The notes: generated from the sequence alone by a model not told the origin. Positions 9,225-59,919 are shown, counted from the stretch's first letter. The stretch: 64,000 nt of DNA from Gavia stellata (GCF_030936135.1 NC_082595.1:112484334-112548333); one strand, 5' to 3'. Numbers and translations are program-made.

Positions 9225-10832
9225 CCCTGAGAGCTCGTGCAGGACCCAAGGGTGCTGAGGGAGCTGGCGGAGGAGCTTGCCAAGCCGCTCTCCATCATTT
9301 ATCAACAGTCCTGGTCAACGGGGGAGGTCCCGGACGACTGGAGGCTTGCCAACGTGACACCCATCTACAAGGGCCAGAAGGAGGATCCGGGGAACTACAG
9401 GCCTGTCAGCCTGACCTCGGTGCCGGGGAAGGTTATGGAGAGGCTCTTCTTGAGGGCACTCACGGGACACGTGCAGGATAACCAAGGGATCAGGCCCAGC
9501 CAGCACGGGTTCATGAAAGGCAGGTCCTGCTTGGCCAACCTGATCTCCTTCTATGACCAGGTGACCCACCTAGTGGGTGAGGGGAAGGCTGTTGATGTTG
9601 TCTACCTGGACTTCAGCAAAGCCTTTGACACTGTTCCCCACAGTATTCTCCTAGAGAAGCTGGCGGCCCGTGGTTTAGACAGGTACACTCTTCGCTGGGT
9701 AAAAAACTGGGTGGATGGCCGAGCCCAGAGAGTTGTGGTGAATGGGGTGAAATCCAGCTGGCGGCCGGTCACAAGCGGAGTCCCCCAGGGCTCGGTTTTG
9801 GGACCGGTCTTGTTTAATGTCTTTATTGATGATCTGGATGAGGGGATCGAGTGCTCCCTCAGCAAGTCTGCAGACGACACCAAGTTGGGAGGGAGTGTTG
9901 ATCTGCTGGAGGGCAGGAAGGCTCTGCAGAGGGATCTGGACAGGCTGGATCGATGGGCTGAGGCCAACCGGATGAAGTTCAATAATGCCAAGTGCCGGGT
10001 TCTACACTTTGGCCACAACAACCCCAGGCAACGCTACAGGTTTGGGGACGAGTGGCTGGAAAGCTGCCCCGCAGAAAAGGACCTGGGGGTGTTGGTCGAC
10101 AGCCGGCTGAAGATGAGCCAGCAGTGTGCCCAGGTGGCCAAGAAGGCCAACGCCATCCTGGCCTGTATCAGAAATGGTGTGGCAGCAGGAGCAGGGAGGG
10201 GATCGTGCCCCTGTACTCGGCTCTGGTGAGGCCGCACCTTGAATACTGTGTTCAGTTTTGGGCCCCTCACTACAAGAAGGACCTTGAGGTGCTGGAGCGT
10301 GTCCAGAGAAGGGCGATGGAGCTGGTGAGGGGTCTGGAGCACAAGTCTGATGAGGAGCGGCTGAGGGAGCTGGGGTTGTTCAGTCTGGAGAAGAGGCGGA
10401 TGAGGGGAGACCTCATCGCTCTCTACAACTCCCTGAAAGGGGGTTGTGGTGAGGTGGGTGTTGGTCTCTTCTCCCAAGTGACAAGCGACAGGACAAGAGG
10501 AAATGGCCTCAAGTTGCGCCAGGGGAGGTTCAGGCTGGAGATTAGGAAAAAGTTCTTTACTGAGAGAGTAGTGAAACATTGGAAGAGGCTGCCCAGGGAG
10601 GTGGTAGAGTCACCCTCCCTGGAGGTATTCAAGGAGCGTGTGGATGTGGCATTGTGGGATGTGGCTTGATGGGCATGGTGCTGTGTGGTGTTGGGTGGGT
10701 TGGTTTTTGGTGTGTTGTGTGTGGTTTTTTTTTTTTGTTTTTTTTTTTTTTAGGTTGGACTTGATGATCTTACAGGTCTTTTCCAACCTTAGTGATTCTG
10801 TGATTCTGTGATTCTGTGATTCTGTGATGGGG
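9225..10832 (+). mobile_element. CR1 LINE, 1.6 kb, reverse transcriptase domain and 3' end
   Basis: This copy codes for most of the CR1 reverse transcriptase: [55 protein letters not shown] and [16 protein letters not shown], then the catalytic region (SADDTKLGG at about 9864-9893). The thumb and C-terminal parts follow. The frame is broken near 10185, where one G is missing compared with the copy at 16.3 kb (GTGTGGCAGC against GTGTGGGCAGC), so it is a dead fragment. The final codons end near 10669. The 3' untranslated part contains an unusual T-rich expansion, and the element ends in four or more ATTCTGTG octamers at about 10794-10828. Confidence 0.93.
10718..10752 (+). repeat. T-rich low-complexity tract in CR1 3' end
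   Basis: A GT-rich stretch is followed by two runs of more than ten T separated by one G. It lies immediately before the conserved AGGTTGGACTTGATGATC block. The other CR1 copies in the window have only a few bases there. Confidence 0.8.
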
Positions 10833-12312
10833 AAAGCCCCTGGGCTGGAGCAAGGCAAAATGGAGGAAGATGTGAACCAGGGACTCACAGCCCCCCCGGC
10901 ACAGCTCCCACAGCTGGAGCCACCCGAGCAAACCATCAGACGATCAATTTGTAAGCACTGTGCATGAAGCAGGGCGACACCGCTTACACCCCACTCCCGT
11001 GCCCCACTCCCTGCGCATCAGCCGCACATCTGCTGGGGACGGCCACATCAGCTATAAAAGGGGCCATGCCCATGCCAGGGCTGGAGACACCCCCCGCCCA
11101 CTGCTTTCGGATGGGTGCCCCCACCCCAGGGTGCACCCCAAGGGCCTTTCCAGCCCTGTCCCCCACAGCCACAATGCCCCTTTTGCTGAGAAAGGGGGCA
11201 CAGGGGTAAAGCACAGCGCGGCTCCAGCCCCTCGGGGTGATGCTGTGCCCCCCAGCCCCCCCGCCATTGTCACCTCTACACCTCGCCCCCGCGAGCCACC
11301 CCAGGGAGCTGATCCGGGGCTGCCTCAGGGGGATCCCAAAGGCACCCCACAGGCATCACCCCCCCCAACCACAGCCCTGCACCCAAGGTTCCCCCAAACC
11401 TGCTCCCCCCAGACCCACCTCAGTGCGCCCCAGCTGACGCTGCCTGCCCGGAGTCTCCCCCACCTCCTGGACCCCCTCCCTCTTTGGGGGTGGAACACAG
11501 GATCTGGCTGGACCCTCTGGACCCCTCGGACCGCGCAAGATTTGGGGTGCTGTATTGCAGAGGCAGGGAGCACTCGCCCCCCTTCCTCCATGGGAAACCG
11601 GGTCCCGGGGACGGATCCTGCCCCTGCAGCTCACAGCTGCCTGGGGAAGCCTGCCTGGTGCCGGCTGTGCCGGGGCGGGGGCTGGCTGCCTCCCCACCAT
11701 TGCAGAAGTTTCTGGCTGGGAAAACAGCAGAGGAGAGGACGCTGCAGCCTCCCTTTCCAGGGCTGCCAGCCAGGGGTGTGGCGGGCTTGGGCTGATGGAA
11801 ATTTCGGAGCGGGGACCCTTCTGTCATTACCAGGAAGGTGTTTATTGAGGCCGGCTGGCTGCTCCTCCTGCCAGCCCCGGGCGCCGAGGCTACGGATTTC
11901 CCCAGTGCAGCAATTCGGGAACTTGTCCCCTCTGCCCCGTGGACGGACAGGCAGACAGACACTGCTGTGCCTTGTCACTGGAGGGTCACTCCTGGGGCTG
12001 CCCCTGGGTTGCAGCAGGATCCTGGGGGGCTGTGAGGCCAACGGGGCTCCCCGGAGCTTGCCAGAGCCAGTGGGACCCCATGGGAGCCGGCAGCAGCGTG
12101 AGGGGCAGCCACCCTCCACTTGTGCCGCCGGGGGCCCGGTGACCGCTTCTCCCTGCCACGCCTGCCAGGTCTGGGCTTCCTTGGGGGGGACACGGTGACC
12201 TCGGGGCTCCCTCCGGCACCGCTCCTGCGTTGGGTGCTCAATTCCAGCTGCTGCTTTGTCCTCCCGTGGCGTCAGCTCTCCATCTGCGTGCTCCGGGACG
12301 TCCGCAGGGACA
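10833..12312. other. GC-rich intergenic sequence
   Basis: This stretch is cytosine-rich on the plus strand, and overlapping long open frames on both strands are explained by composition. It lies downstream of the small minus-strand SAM gene and may include its 3' untranslated region or an alternative C-terminal extension. No other gene or repeat family was recognised. Confidence 0.35.
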
Positions 12313-13017
12313 TCATCTTCTCTCTGGGGAGGGAGGTGATGGTGAGCACCCTGGGGGGACCAGCCCCCCGGCATCGTCACGGCCGGTGCCCACCCTCAAC
12401 CCACGGCCCCGGCGTGAGGGATGCTCACCCCCAACGACGCTCAGCAGCTCCTCAAGCTCCTGCTCCAGCCGCAGCCGCAGCAGCTCCCGCAGCAGCTCCC
12501 GGCGTCGGCTCCGTGGGGCCACCCCCATGCGCCGCAGAGTCCCCTCCGTCAGCCGCAGCAGGACCCGGCCCGAGACGGCGTGCTCGTGGGCCAGCTCCGC
12601 CAGCTCCCCGGCCCCGCTCCGCGCAGCCAGCCAGGCCCCAACCTCCGCCACCGTCCACTGCCCCGCCGGCCGCTGCTCCCACCGGGCCCCCTCCGACACC
12701 TGTGCCGGGAGGAGAGGGGTGAGCTGGGACATCCCCTTGTCCCCCAGCTTGTCCCTCCAGCCCCATGGAAGCTATAGGGTCAGGCTGGCTCCTCCGTGCC
12801 ACAGTCCCCCCTTACCCAGCCTGAACATGACCCTGGCTCCCAGCCCCACACTGCTGCTGGTGGCAGCACCCACATCCCCATCCTCCACCCCTGGGGGTCC
12901 CCCAGCCCCAGTTATCTGTGGGGTGTCTCTGGCTCCCGAGCTGCTGCCCACCCTCACCTCGGCCGTTGGGCATCCCTCCAGCGGTGCCTCGGCCCCATCC
13001 TGCACCCGGGTGTCCAT
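12313..13017 (-). CDS. Small SAM-domain protein (SAMD10/SAMD12-like)
   Basis: I read this minus-strand gene as coding exons 13017-12958 and 12699-12429 plus a short last exon beginning at 12323. The first exon gives 20 codons from an ATG at 13017 and ends at a GTGAGG donor. The second has acceptor CCTCCCGGCACAG and donor GTGAGC. It codes for the sterile alpha motif fold: WTVAEVGAWLAAR, ELAHEHAVSGRVLLRLTEGTLRRMGV and RRRELLRELLRLRLEQELEELL. The GRVLLRL..LRRMGV..RRELL arrangement resembles the SAM domains of SAMD10 and SAMD12, but the orthologue is not fixed. SAM domains mediate protein oligomerisation or scaffolding. The first exon is preceded by an in-frame acceptor at 13056-13057, so further upstream exons may exist. 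The last exon is uncertain because three AG acceptors are stacked (12324, 12322, 12320). The first gives a stop at 12313 (about 113 residues), the others different tails. Confidence 0.5.
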
Positions 13018-13055
13018 GCGGGGCACAGGCAGGGCACGGGGGCAGCTCAGGCTCC

Positions 13056-15111
13056 CTGCAAACGGGACTTCATCAGCCGCGGGTTCTGTGGCTTGCCCCC
13101 GGACCAGCCCCCCCAAGTCCTGCCAGCCAAATACCCCCCCAGCCCCCCCCCGCCAGGACAAAGCACCCCATCCTGGGACCCCTGCCCACCGCCACCTCCC
13201 CAAGGGGATGCAGGTGGGGGTGTCTGTCCTCCCCGATGCCACCCAGTCCATGCCCCCCACCCCCCCCCCAGCAGACGGGGGCTGCTCACCGGGATGCCAG
13301 GCCAGGGACCGCGGCGAGGCCCCGCTGCCTGTCCTGCCACGCAAGCGTGCAGAGCCCGGCACACCCAGGAGGTGAGATCAGCCCTGGCTCGCCCGTGCCC
13401 GTCGCCTCCGTCACCCCTGGGGGGGACGACACCGGCACGGCACAGCTCCCACAGCCCGGCCAGGACCCCTTGCCCGGCCTGACCCCCTCCCTCCTCACCG
13501 CGCTCCACCTCACACCTCCGCCCCGGGTCGATCCGGAACACCAGGAGAGGGAAAGAAACCTTTGCCCCGTTCCTGCCTCTGCGGGCACAGCCCTGTGCAC
13601 GCCCCGACAGCCCGGTTTCCCCCGGCAAACAGCACCGGCAGGCTGCGGGGGACTCCCCGCCATTTCGGGGAGCCGAGGGTCAGACCCAGGCCTGGTTGGA
13701 GGAGAGCAGAGCTGGGCTCCATCCGTACCCAGAGCCGGGCTCCGTCCGTAGAGAGCCGGCAAAGGAGCTCTGCAAAGGCTCCTCCACCTCCCCTCCCGGT
13801 TTGCTGCAGCCAGCCCACCCCGTTTGCCCCAAGCACCTTCCCCACACAGACGGGTGCGGGACGCACCCGAGCAGCTTCGCCTACGACGACGACGATGACG
13901 GTGGTGGCGAGGGTCCCGGCGGGCGGCGGGGACGCGGGAGAGGCACCGGCAGAGCAGGCAGGAGGAGCAGGATGAGCCTGGAGGATGAGTCACATCCCGA
14001 AGGGCTGCAGCCCTGCCCCGCCGAGCGAGCGTGTAGGCACCCAGCCACCACCTGCGACTGCCCCCCGAGACCCTGGAGGGGGAGGATTAAATCCCCCAAA
14101 TAACTGTGAAAATGATCCACCATGGAACAGGCAGGTCAGAACGGTCCAACGGGGCTGCCAGGGCTGCCCCAGGACACCAGCAACACGCTTGCACCCGAGT
14201 CGGGGTGATATTTCAGCTCACCCCCCGAGCAGAGCACAAACAGCACCTTCCCCGCCCCAAACACGCCAGCACCGAGCAGTGTACAGGCTTCAGCCCCCCC
14301 CGGTCCCTGCAGCAAGCCTTGGCTGCAGCTTTTCCCTCCAGCGCAGCCACAACAGCCCCCCCGGGCTTGCAGCAGGGGTGCTTGTGCCCCCCGTCCATCC
14401 GTTGCTGCAGCCAGGGCCGTGCCCACGCAGGCAGGACGGGCGGGCTCAGCCCCATCCACAAAGCAAGCAGCTACACAACTGTGTCGCCCGGTGCTACGTT
14501 GCCTTTAAAGCCAACAGGCCCCCGACTCCCCTCTTGCACCCGCAGCCGCCTCCCTGCGCCGCCTTCCCACCCGCGCAGAGCAGCGGCATTGCACAAGAGT
14601 TCCAACCGGGAATAAGCACGGACTGTCGCAGCCGGCCCTTCTCTCAGGCGCGCCTCCCGAATTGCGGGGCTGTACGGGGCAGCTGATGGGTCGCAGAAGC
14701 CATTTCTTTCACGCAAAGGACTCGAAGGTTTTTGCGGGTTGTTTTAGAAGAATCTCGATTCGCTGGCAAGTAACGGCAGCCATCCTCAGCCTAACAAAAC
14801 CACAAAGAGAGGAGTGAAGAAAATAACCCAAAACATTGGCTAAAAGGGCAAGAACAGCTGTCTCACCTTCCCAAAACCTTGGGAGAAAGACCACAAGCCT
14901 GCACAGCTGGAGTTTATCAACGACTCGATTCTGCACGAGCGTTACGCCGCCCCTATTTCTGAATTTCAAAATGCCAGACAGCGAAAGTGTGTAACCAAGG
15001 TGCCCTGGAGAGGCAGGAGTTACCAAAACAGTCTCAAAAGCACGTATTTTGATGATTGATTGGGGCTCTGGAGCTCGAGGCGGGTTCTGGGCAGATTGTG
15101 GAGCAGCTCTC
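13056..15111. other. GC-rich region upstream of the SAM gene
   Basis: GC content is very high to about 14.7 kb, then falls. This may be the promoter/CpG region and 5' exons of the minus-strand SAM gene, but I could not join any upstream exon with confidence. Long open frames on both strands are composition artefacts. From about 14.7 to 15.1 kb I see nothing recognisable. Confidence 0.35.
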
Positions 15112-15604
15112 TCCCATCTCCTTCTATGACGAGCTGACCCGCTTAGTGGATGAGGGAAAGGCTGTGGACGTTTTTACCTGGACTTTAGTAAAGCCTTTGA
15201 CACTGTTTCCCAGAGCATTCTCCTGGAGAAACTGGCTGCTCATGGTTTGGATGGGCACACTCTTCGCTGGATAAAACACTGGCTGTATGGCCGAGCCCAG
15301 AGAGTTGTGGTGAACGGAGTTAAATCCGGTTGGCAGATGGTCACAAGTGGTGTTCCCCAGGGCTCGGAACTGGGGCCGGTCTTGTTTAGTGTCTTTATCA
15401 ATGATCTGGATGAGGGGATCGAGTGCTCCCTCAGCAAGTCTGCAGATGACACCAAGTTGGGTGGGAGTGTTGATCTCCTGGAGGGTCGGAAGGCTCTGCA
15501 GAGGGATCTGGACAGGCTGGATCGATGGGCCGAGGGCAACTGGATGAGGTTCAACAAGGCCAAGTGCCGAGTCCTGCACTTGGGTCACAACAACCCCATG
15601 CAAC
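15112..15604 (+). mobile_element. CR1 LINE, first half (interrupted by a solo LTR)
   Basis: The homology starts at the [19 protein letters not shown] segment. One frame break follows, then the frame continues through [54 protein letters not shown] and [15 protein letters not shown]. At 15604 it is cut in mid-codon by an LTR and resumes at 16180. It carries the same Ser-Ala-Asp-Asp catalytic motif as the copy at 9.2 kb. The element is 5'-truncated and non-functional. Confidence 0.92.
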
Positions 15605-16179
15605 TGTCGCGGTTTAACCCCAGCTGGCAACTAAGCATCACCCAGCCGCTCGCTCACTCCCCCCCTGCCCCAGTGGGATGGGGGAGAGAATTGGAAAAGT
15701 AGAAGTGAGAAAGCTCGTGGGTTGAGATAAGAACAGTTTAATTAGTGAAATTAAATAAAAATAATAAAAATTTTAATTAAAAGGAAAATAACAACAACAA
15801 CCAAGAAAGGCAAGTGATGCAAATGAAAACAATTGCTCACCACCCTCCGACCGATGCCCAGCCCAAGCAGCCGTCCCCCAGCCAGCTTTCCCCCTAGCTT
15901 ATATAATGAGCGTGACATCGTATCGTATGGAATATCCCTTTGGTCAGTTGGGGTCAGCTGTCCCAGCTGTGTCCCCTCCCAACTTCCCGTGCACCCCCAG
16001 CCTACTCGCTGGTGGGGTGGGATGAGAAACAGAGAAGGCCTTGACTCTGTGTAAGCACTGCTCAGCAGTAACGAAAACATCTCTGTGCTATCAACACTGT
16101 TCCCAGCACAAATCCAAAACACAGCCCCATACTAGCTACTATGAAGAAAATTAACTCTATCCCAGACAAAACCAGCACA
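15605..16179 (-). mobile_element. Solo LTR of an avian endogenous retrovirus, nested in CR1
   Basis: This 575-base element begins TG and ends CA on either strand. It is flanked by a 5-base target duplication with one mismatch, GCAAC at 15600-15604 and GCAGC at 16180-16184. Removing it restores the CR1 sequence CATGCAACGCTACAGG. On the minus strand it starts TGTGCTGGTTTTGTCTGGG, has a TATATAAG box near 15900 and ends TTAAACCGCGACA, a form of LTR common in bird genomes. There are no internal viral genes, so it arose by LTR-LTR recombination. The strand rests on the TATA box and family recollection. Confidence 0.88.
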
Positions 16180-16911
16180 GCAGCGGTACAGGCTTGGGGA
16201 CGAGTGGCTGGAAAGCTCCCCCGCAGAAAAGGACCTGGGGGTGTTGGTCGACAGCCGGCTGAAGATGAGCCAGCAGTGTGCCCAGGTGGCCAAGAAGGCC
16301 AACGCCATCCTGGCCTGTATCAGAAATAGTGTGGGCAGCAGGAGTAGGGAGGGGATCGTGCCCCTGTACTTGGCTCTGGTGAGGCCGCACCTCGAATGCT
16401 GTGTTCAGTTTTGGGCCCCTCACTACAAGAAGGACCTTGAGGTGCTGGAGCGTGTCCAGAGAAGGGCGACGGAGCTGGTGAGGGGTCTGGAGCACAAGTC
16501 TGATGAGGAGCGGCTGAGGGAGCTGGGGTTGTTCAGTCTGGAGAAGAGGAGGCTGAGGGGAGACCTCATCGCTCTCTACAACTGCCTGAAAGGGGGTTGT
16601 GGGGAGGTGGGTGTTGGTCTCTTCTCCCAAGTGACAAGTGACAGGACAAGAGGGAATGGCCTCAAGTTGCACCAGGGGAGGTTTAGGCTGGATATTAGGA
16701 ACAATTTCTTCACTGAAAGGGTTGTCAAGCTCTGGCACAGGCTGCCCAGGGAGGTGATGGAGTCACCATCACTGGAGGTATTTACAAGACGTGTGGATGA
16801 GGCGCTTAGGGACATGGTTTAGTGGTGGACATGGCAGGGTTAGGTTAACGGTTGGACTCAATCTTAAAGGTCTTTTCCAACCTAAACAATTCTATGATTC
16901 TATGATTTAGG
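16180..16911 (+). mobile_element. CR1 LINE, second half
   Basis: This continues the CR1 interrupted at 15604 with the C-terminal ORF2 region, open without a stop to the end of the protein near 16819. It includes [40 protein letters not shown] and [19 protein letters not shown]. The 3' untranslated region and ATTCTATG octamers follow at about 16893-16911. Its last 100 bases match the copy at 46.9-47.4 kb more closely than the copies at 4.7 and 9.2 kb, so two 3'-end subfamilies are present. Confidence 0.92.
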
Positions 16912-17474
16912 AAAGCAGACAGCTGGTGCCAACTCAGAACACGCAGCCCCCACGGCAAACGCCACAGAAACCATCCCCGACATATTTCAGGGGAGGGGAA
17001 GGAAAGAAAAAAGCCAGACTATTGGGATTTTTTCCTGATTTATTGTGTCTAACATCAGTGACCCTCATTTGTCAGAAGCAATTTGCTAATTCCAGTGCTG
17101 TTTGGACATCGTGTAGCAAACTTCCTCCTTACGAACCAGGTCAGCCCACTCCGTTTGAACCCATTCCTGAAAACACTTGTTATGCCCTACAAGGACACAT
17201 TAACTCACATCTCAGCCCACCGACCACCAGTACTTTATGTTCTCCCTGTCTCCAAACTTAATTCTCTGTACACAGCCTTGGAATCATTCTTCTCTTGCTT
17301 ACTGAAGAGTTACAGTAGAAATCAGAAAGGTTACAAGGACCCTGCAGAGACTAAGAGCCACATTAACTTTTATTCTCCTGAAAGTGGAGTATTTCTTAGA
17401 GCACATTCATTAGTTGAAAATTACCAGCCGAGTAGCTAAAAGGTATTTACAAAGGCCACCAAAAATCCTTTCCG

Positions 17475-17566
17475 AGAAGGACTGCATGTATGTTTTTATT
17501 AGTGCATTGAAATGGCATTGCCAGGCACAGGACATACAAATACCCGCTCAGCAGTCCCTTGTCCCG
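17475..17566 (-). other. HADHB: HADHB 3' untranslated region and poly(A) signal
   Basis: After the TAA stop at 17567-17569 the minus strand continues about 70 bases to an AATAAA signal at 17495-17500, which gives a very short 3' UTR. A (GA)n run at about 17606-17632 lies just upstream, within the last intron. Between this and the CR1 ending at 16911 is about 560 bases with nothing recognised. Confidence 0.75.
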
Positions 17567-30648
<13,082 letters not shown>

Positions 30649-32200
30649 TTTGATATCTAGAGAGGTGGAGAAAGACTGATATTAGTCCAATCTGGTCTAT
30701 TCGGAACAATTTCAAGGTAAGCGATCTGCCTGCTTCACACAGAGCCAAAAAAGCAAAGAAACAGAAGACGCTCCAAGGGCAGTGGTGCGAAGAATTACTT
30801 CCTATTACACTTTTTAAACAGCATGTAACACACGAGAAGTCTGGCTTATGACTGAGGCCTGCAAATGTTCCTGTAAATAAATACTCATCTCCCCAGTGAC
30901 CCAGCACTGTACTAACAGCAGCCAGTGCAGTTTTTGATTCCCCTCCCAATAACCGTTCCACTGTCCCAGTGCCCAGCCCAGCTCGCTGCCAGCGTGACTC
31001 TCCTGGTGCACACTCCTTGGCACAATTTCACGCCACTACCCCTCGTTTTAACTGTCGATGCTAACCTCAGTAACTTCCGTCGCATATCTCCACGGGAAGC
31101 AGAACAAGATGGCATCCGCTACCCCAAAAACTTCCTCTGTAGCTTTCCCAAAGCCTATTCCAAAACAGGGCTTCCCTACAAACAAATCCTCATCTGCAGT
31201 TTTTATTGCCCAGGGCAAAAAACAGTGCCTGCAGCTCCAGCTCTTTGGCTGCGTCCCAGCAACGTTCACCTTATCCTGTCACACTTTTAGTCTTCAAGCT
31301 GACAGCGCTCTCTCCCCCAAAACCACACATTTTCCCAGGAGGGTTAGAGAAACACTTGCAGTCCCAAACCCAGCCCAGCCAAGTACCGCAGCTCTCTGCA
31401 GCTTCTCAAAACTCAGCCTAAGCTGCCAGCCACCCCTTTCCACGTTTACATCTCACGCCCTACAGCTCCACACCTGCGACAGGCCACGCAGCATTCCTCA
31501 TTCCCCAGCCCGCTCCGGCTCCGCTGGCATCCCACAAACCAAACCTTGGCTCCTCACGTCAGTAAAGGTGCAGAGAACAGACCTCCTCCTCCCCGGCATC
31601 CCCCTCTGTGTCATCCCTCTGCAAGAGGGCTCTTCCTCCAGCTGTGCCGAGCTCCCTCCCCGCTGAACCTGAGTGAACCTTCTCTCCAAACCTTCCCTGC
31701 CCGACTGACAACAGTCACACGTTACACACCCGCTTCTCTCACACCCCACACCCGCTCCTCACCCCACGCACAGCCCTGGGCCACTACGCGCCCACTCCTC
31801 AGCCGCACACCCGCCACGCGCGGGCAACCCCCCCTCCGGTACACACTCGCGGGGCCGCACGTACCCCACCAGACCCCCCAAAATTAAGCAACAACCCCCC
31901 CCCAGGCACCCGCCCCTCACGTACACCACAACTCACCGCCCCCCTTCACCCTTCCCCCGCCCGCCTCCATCCGGGACTGACTGACTGACTCGACAGACAG
32001 ACAGACAGACAGACAGACCGACAGACAGACCGACAGACAGACCGACAGACAGACCACCCTTCCACCCAGCACCCGCGGCCCCCTCACCCTCAGCGGCCCC
32101 CGCCGCCCCCCCGAGCCGCCCGCGCACCTCCGCCCGCGCCCAGCACCGCCCCGCACTGCCGCCGCCGCCGCCACCGCCCGCCGCGCCGCCACTCAGGAAG
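30649..32200 (-). other. HADHB: HADHB 5' region: first exon and first intron
   Basis: The first coding exon begins at an acceptor (CACCTCTCTAG, AG at 30657-30658), so a separate 5' exon exists near 32.0-32.2 kb. Two minus-strand donors are possible: GTGAGT at 31931-31936 (exon ending 31937) or GTGCGC at 32122-32127 (exon ending 32128). GTGAGT is the stronger match. The transcription start is inferred, not seen. Confidence 0.55.
31976..32056. repeat. Tetranucleotide microsatellite (GACT/GACA)n
   Basis: A few GACT units are followed by about a dozen GACA units, with occasional GACC variants spaced regularly. It lies inside the probable first exon or start of the first intron of HADHB, in the shared promoter region, and is likely length-polymorphic. 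Confidence 0.9.
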
Positions 32201-32497
32201 GACCCCGCGCCCGCCCCGCCCGCCGGGCGGCCCCGCCGCCCGCCTGAGGAACGCGGCCAGCCCCGCAGCCCCTACCCGCGCCCTCCCGCTCCCCTACCCG
32301 CCGTTCCCACTCGGAGAGGACCGAAAACATCCGAGGCCCCACGGTGTGAGGAGAGAGGAGCGAGGGAGGCGGGAGCCGCCGGCGGCGGAAGGGACAGGCA
32401 GCGCCGCGGGCAGCCGGGGGCGGGGCGGGGCGGGCGGGGGTGGCGTGGCCAAGCCCCCGGGCGGCCTCTCCCTCATTCGACCTCGCGCGCAGCAAAG

Positions 32498-59452
<26,955 letters not shown>

Positions 59453-59835
59453 GCGTGGCCTGACTCCGCCCGCCCGTGACGCGCTGACAGCTCGAGCCAG
59501 GGCCACCGGCTCTCCAGTGACACCCCATTCTCTGTAGGTTAATCTGCAAAGCACCGGGGGGGAGGCAGGGAAGGAAGGAGGGTGGCAGCAGGTTGCCTCA
59601 TGGCTTCTAGTCGTTTCAAGTGCCTTATCAGCTACTGTGTGTTGGGCACGTCCGTCCTGTGCCAGCACGGGCCTGGTGGCTCCTTGCTGGAAGAGAAAAT
59701 TTCTTCTGCGTTCACCTCCATGCTGCAACCTCCAGAGCTCCCGGTGTGGCAGGCAGCACCCAGCACCTGGCTGGCCCTGCGGCCTTGCCTTTCCGTAAAC
59801 CTCCAACAAAATAAATCCCTATCTCCTGGGTTTGG
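59453..59835 (+). other. HADHA: HADHA 3' untranslated region with poly(A) signal
   Basis: The TGA stop is at 59450-59452. The first poly(A) signal, AATAAA, is at 59810-59815, giving a 3' UTR of about 380 bases. A second AATAAA at 59914-59919 could be an alternative. Confidence 0.75.
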
Positions 59836-59919
59836 ACTCCATATCTGCTTCTCCTCCTGTCTCACTGGGGCAGCAGCCTCTCGGCACCGAGGAAGGGAAC
59901 CGCTCGAGGCGGAAATAAA

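Noticed and set aside
10960-12198. Open frame of 412 codons on the plus strand
   Set aside because: It lies in cytosine-rich DNA with equally long frames on the opposite strand. Composition is Pro/Gly/His-rich and there is no family resemblance.
12230-13375. Open frame of 381 codons on the plus strand
   Set aside because: It is the antisense shadow of the minus-strand SAM exons, and its Ser/Pro/Arg-rich sequence has no domain.
31917-32192. Minus-strand frame with Cys-Leu-Ser-Val repeats as a possible HADHB N-terminal extension
   Set aside because: The long version would start at GTG, not ATG, and the repeats are translated microsatellite. Only the short in-frame ATG near 31972 was kept as a possibility.
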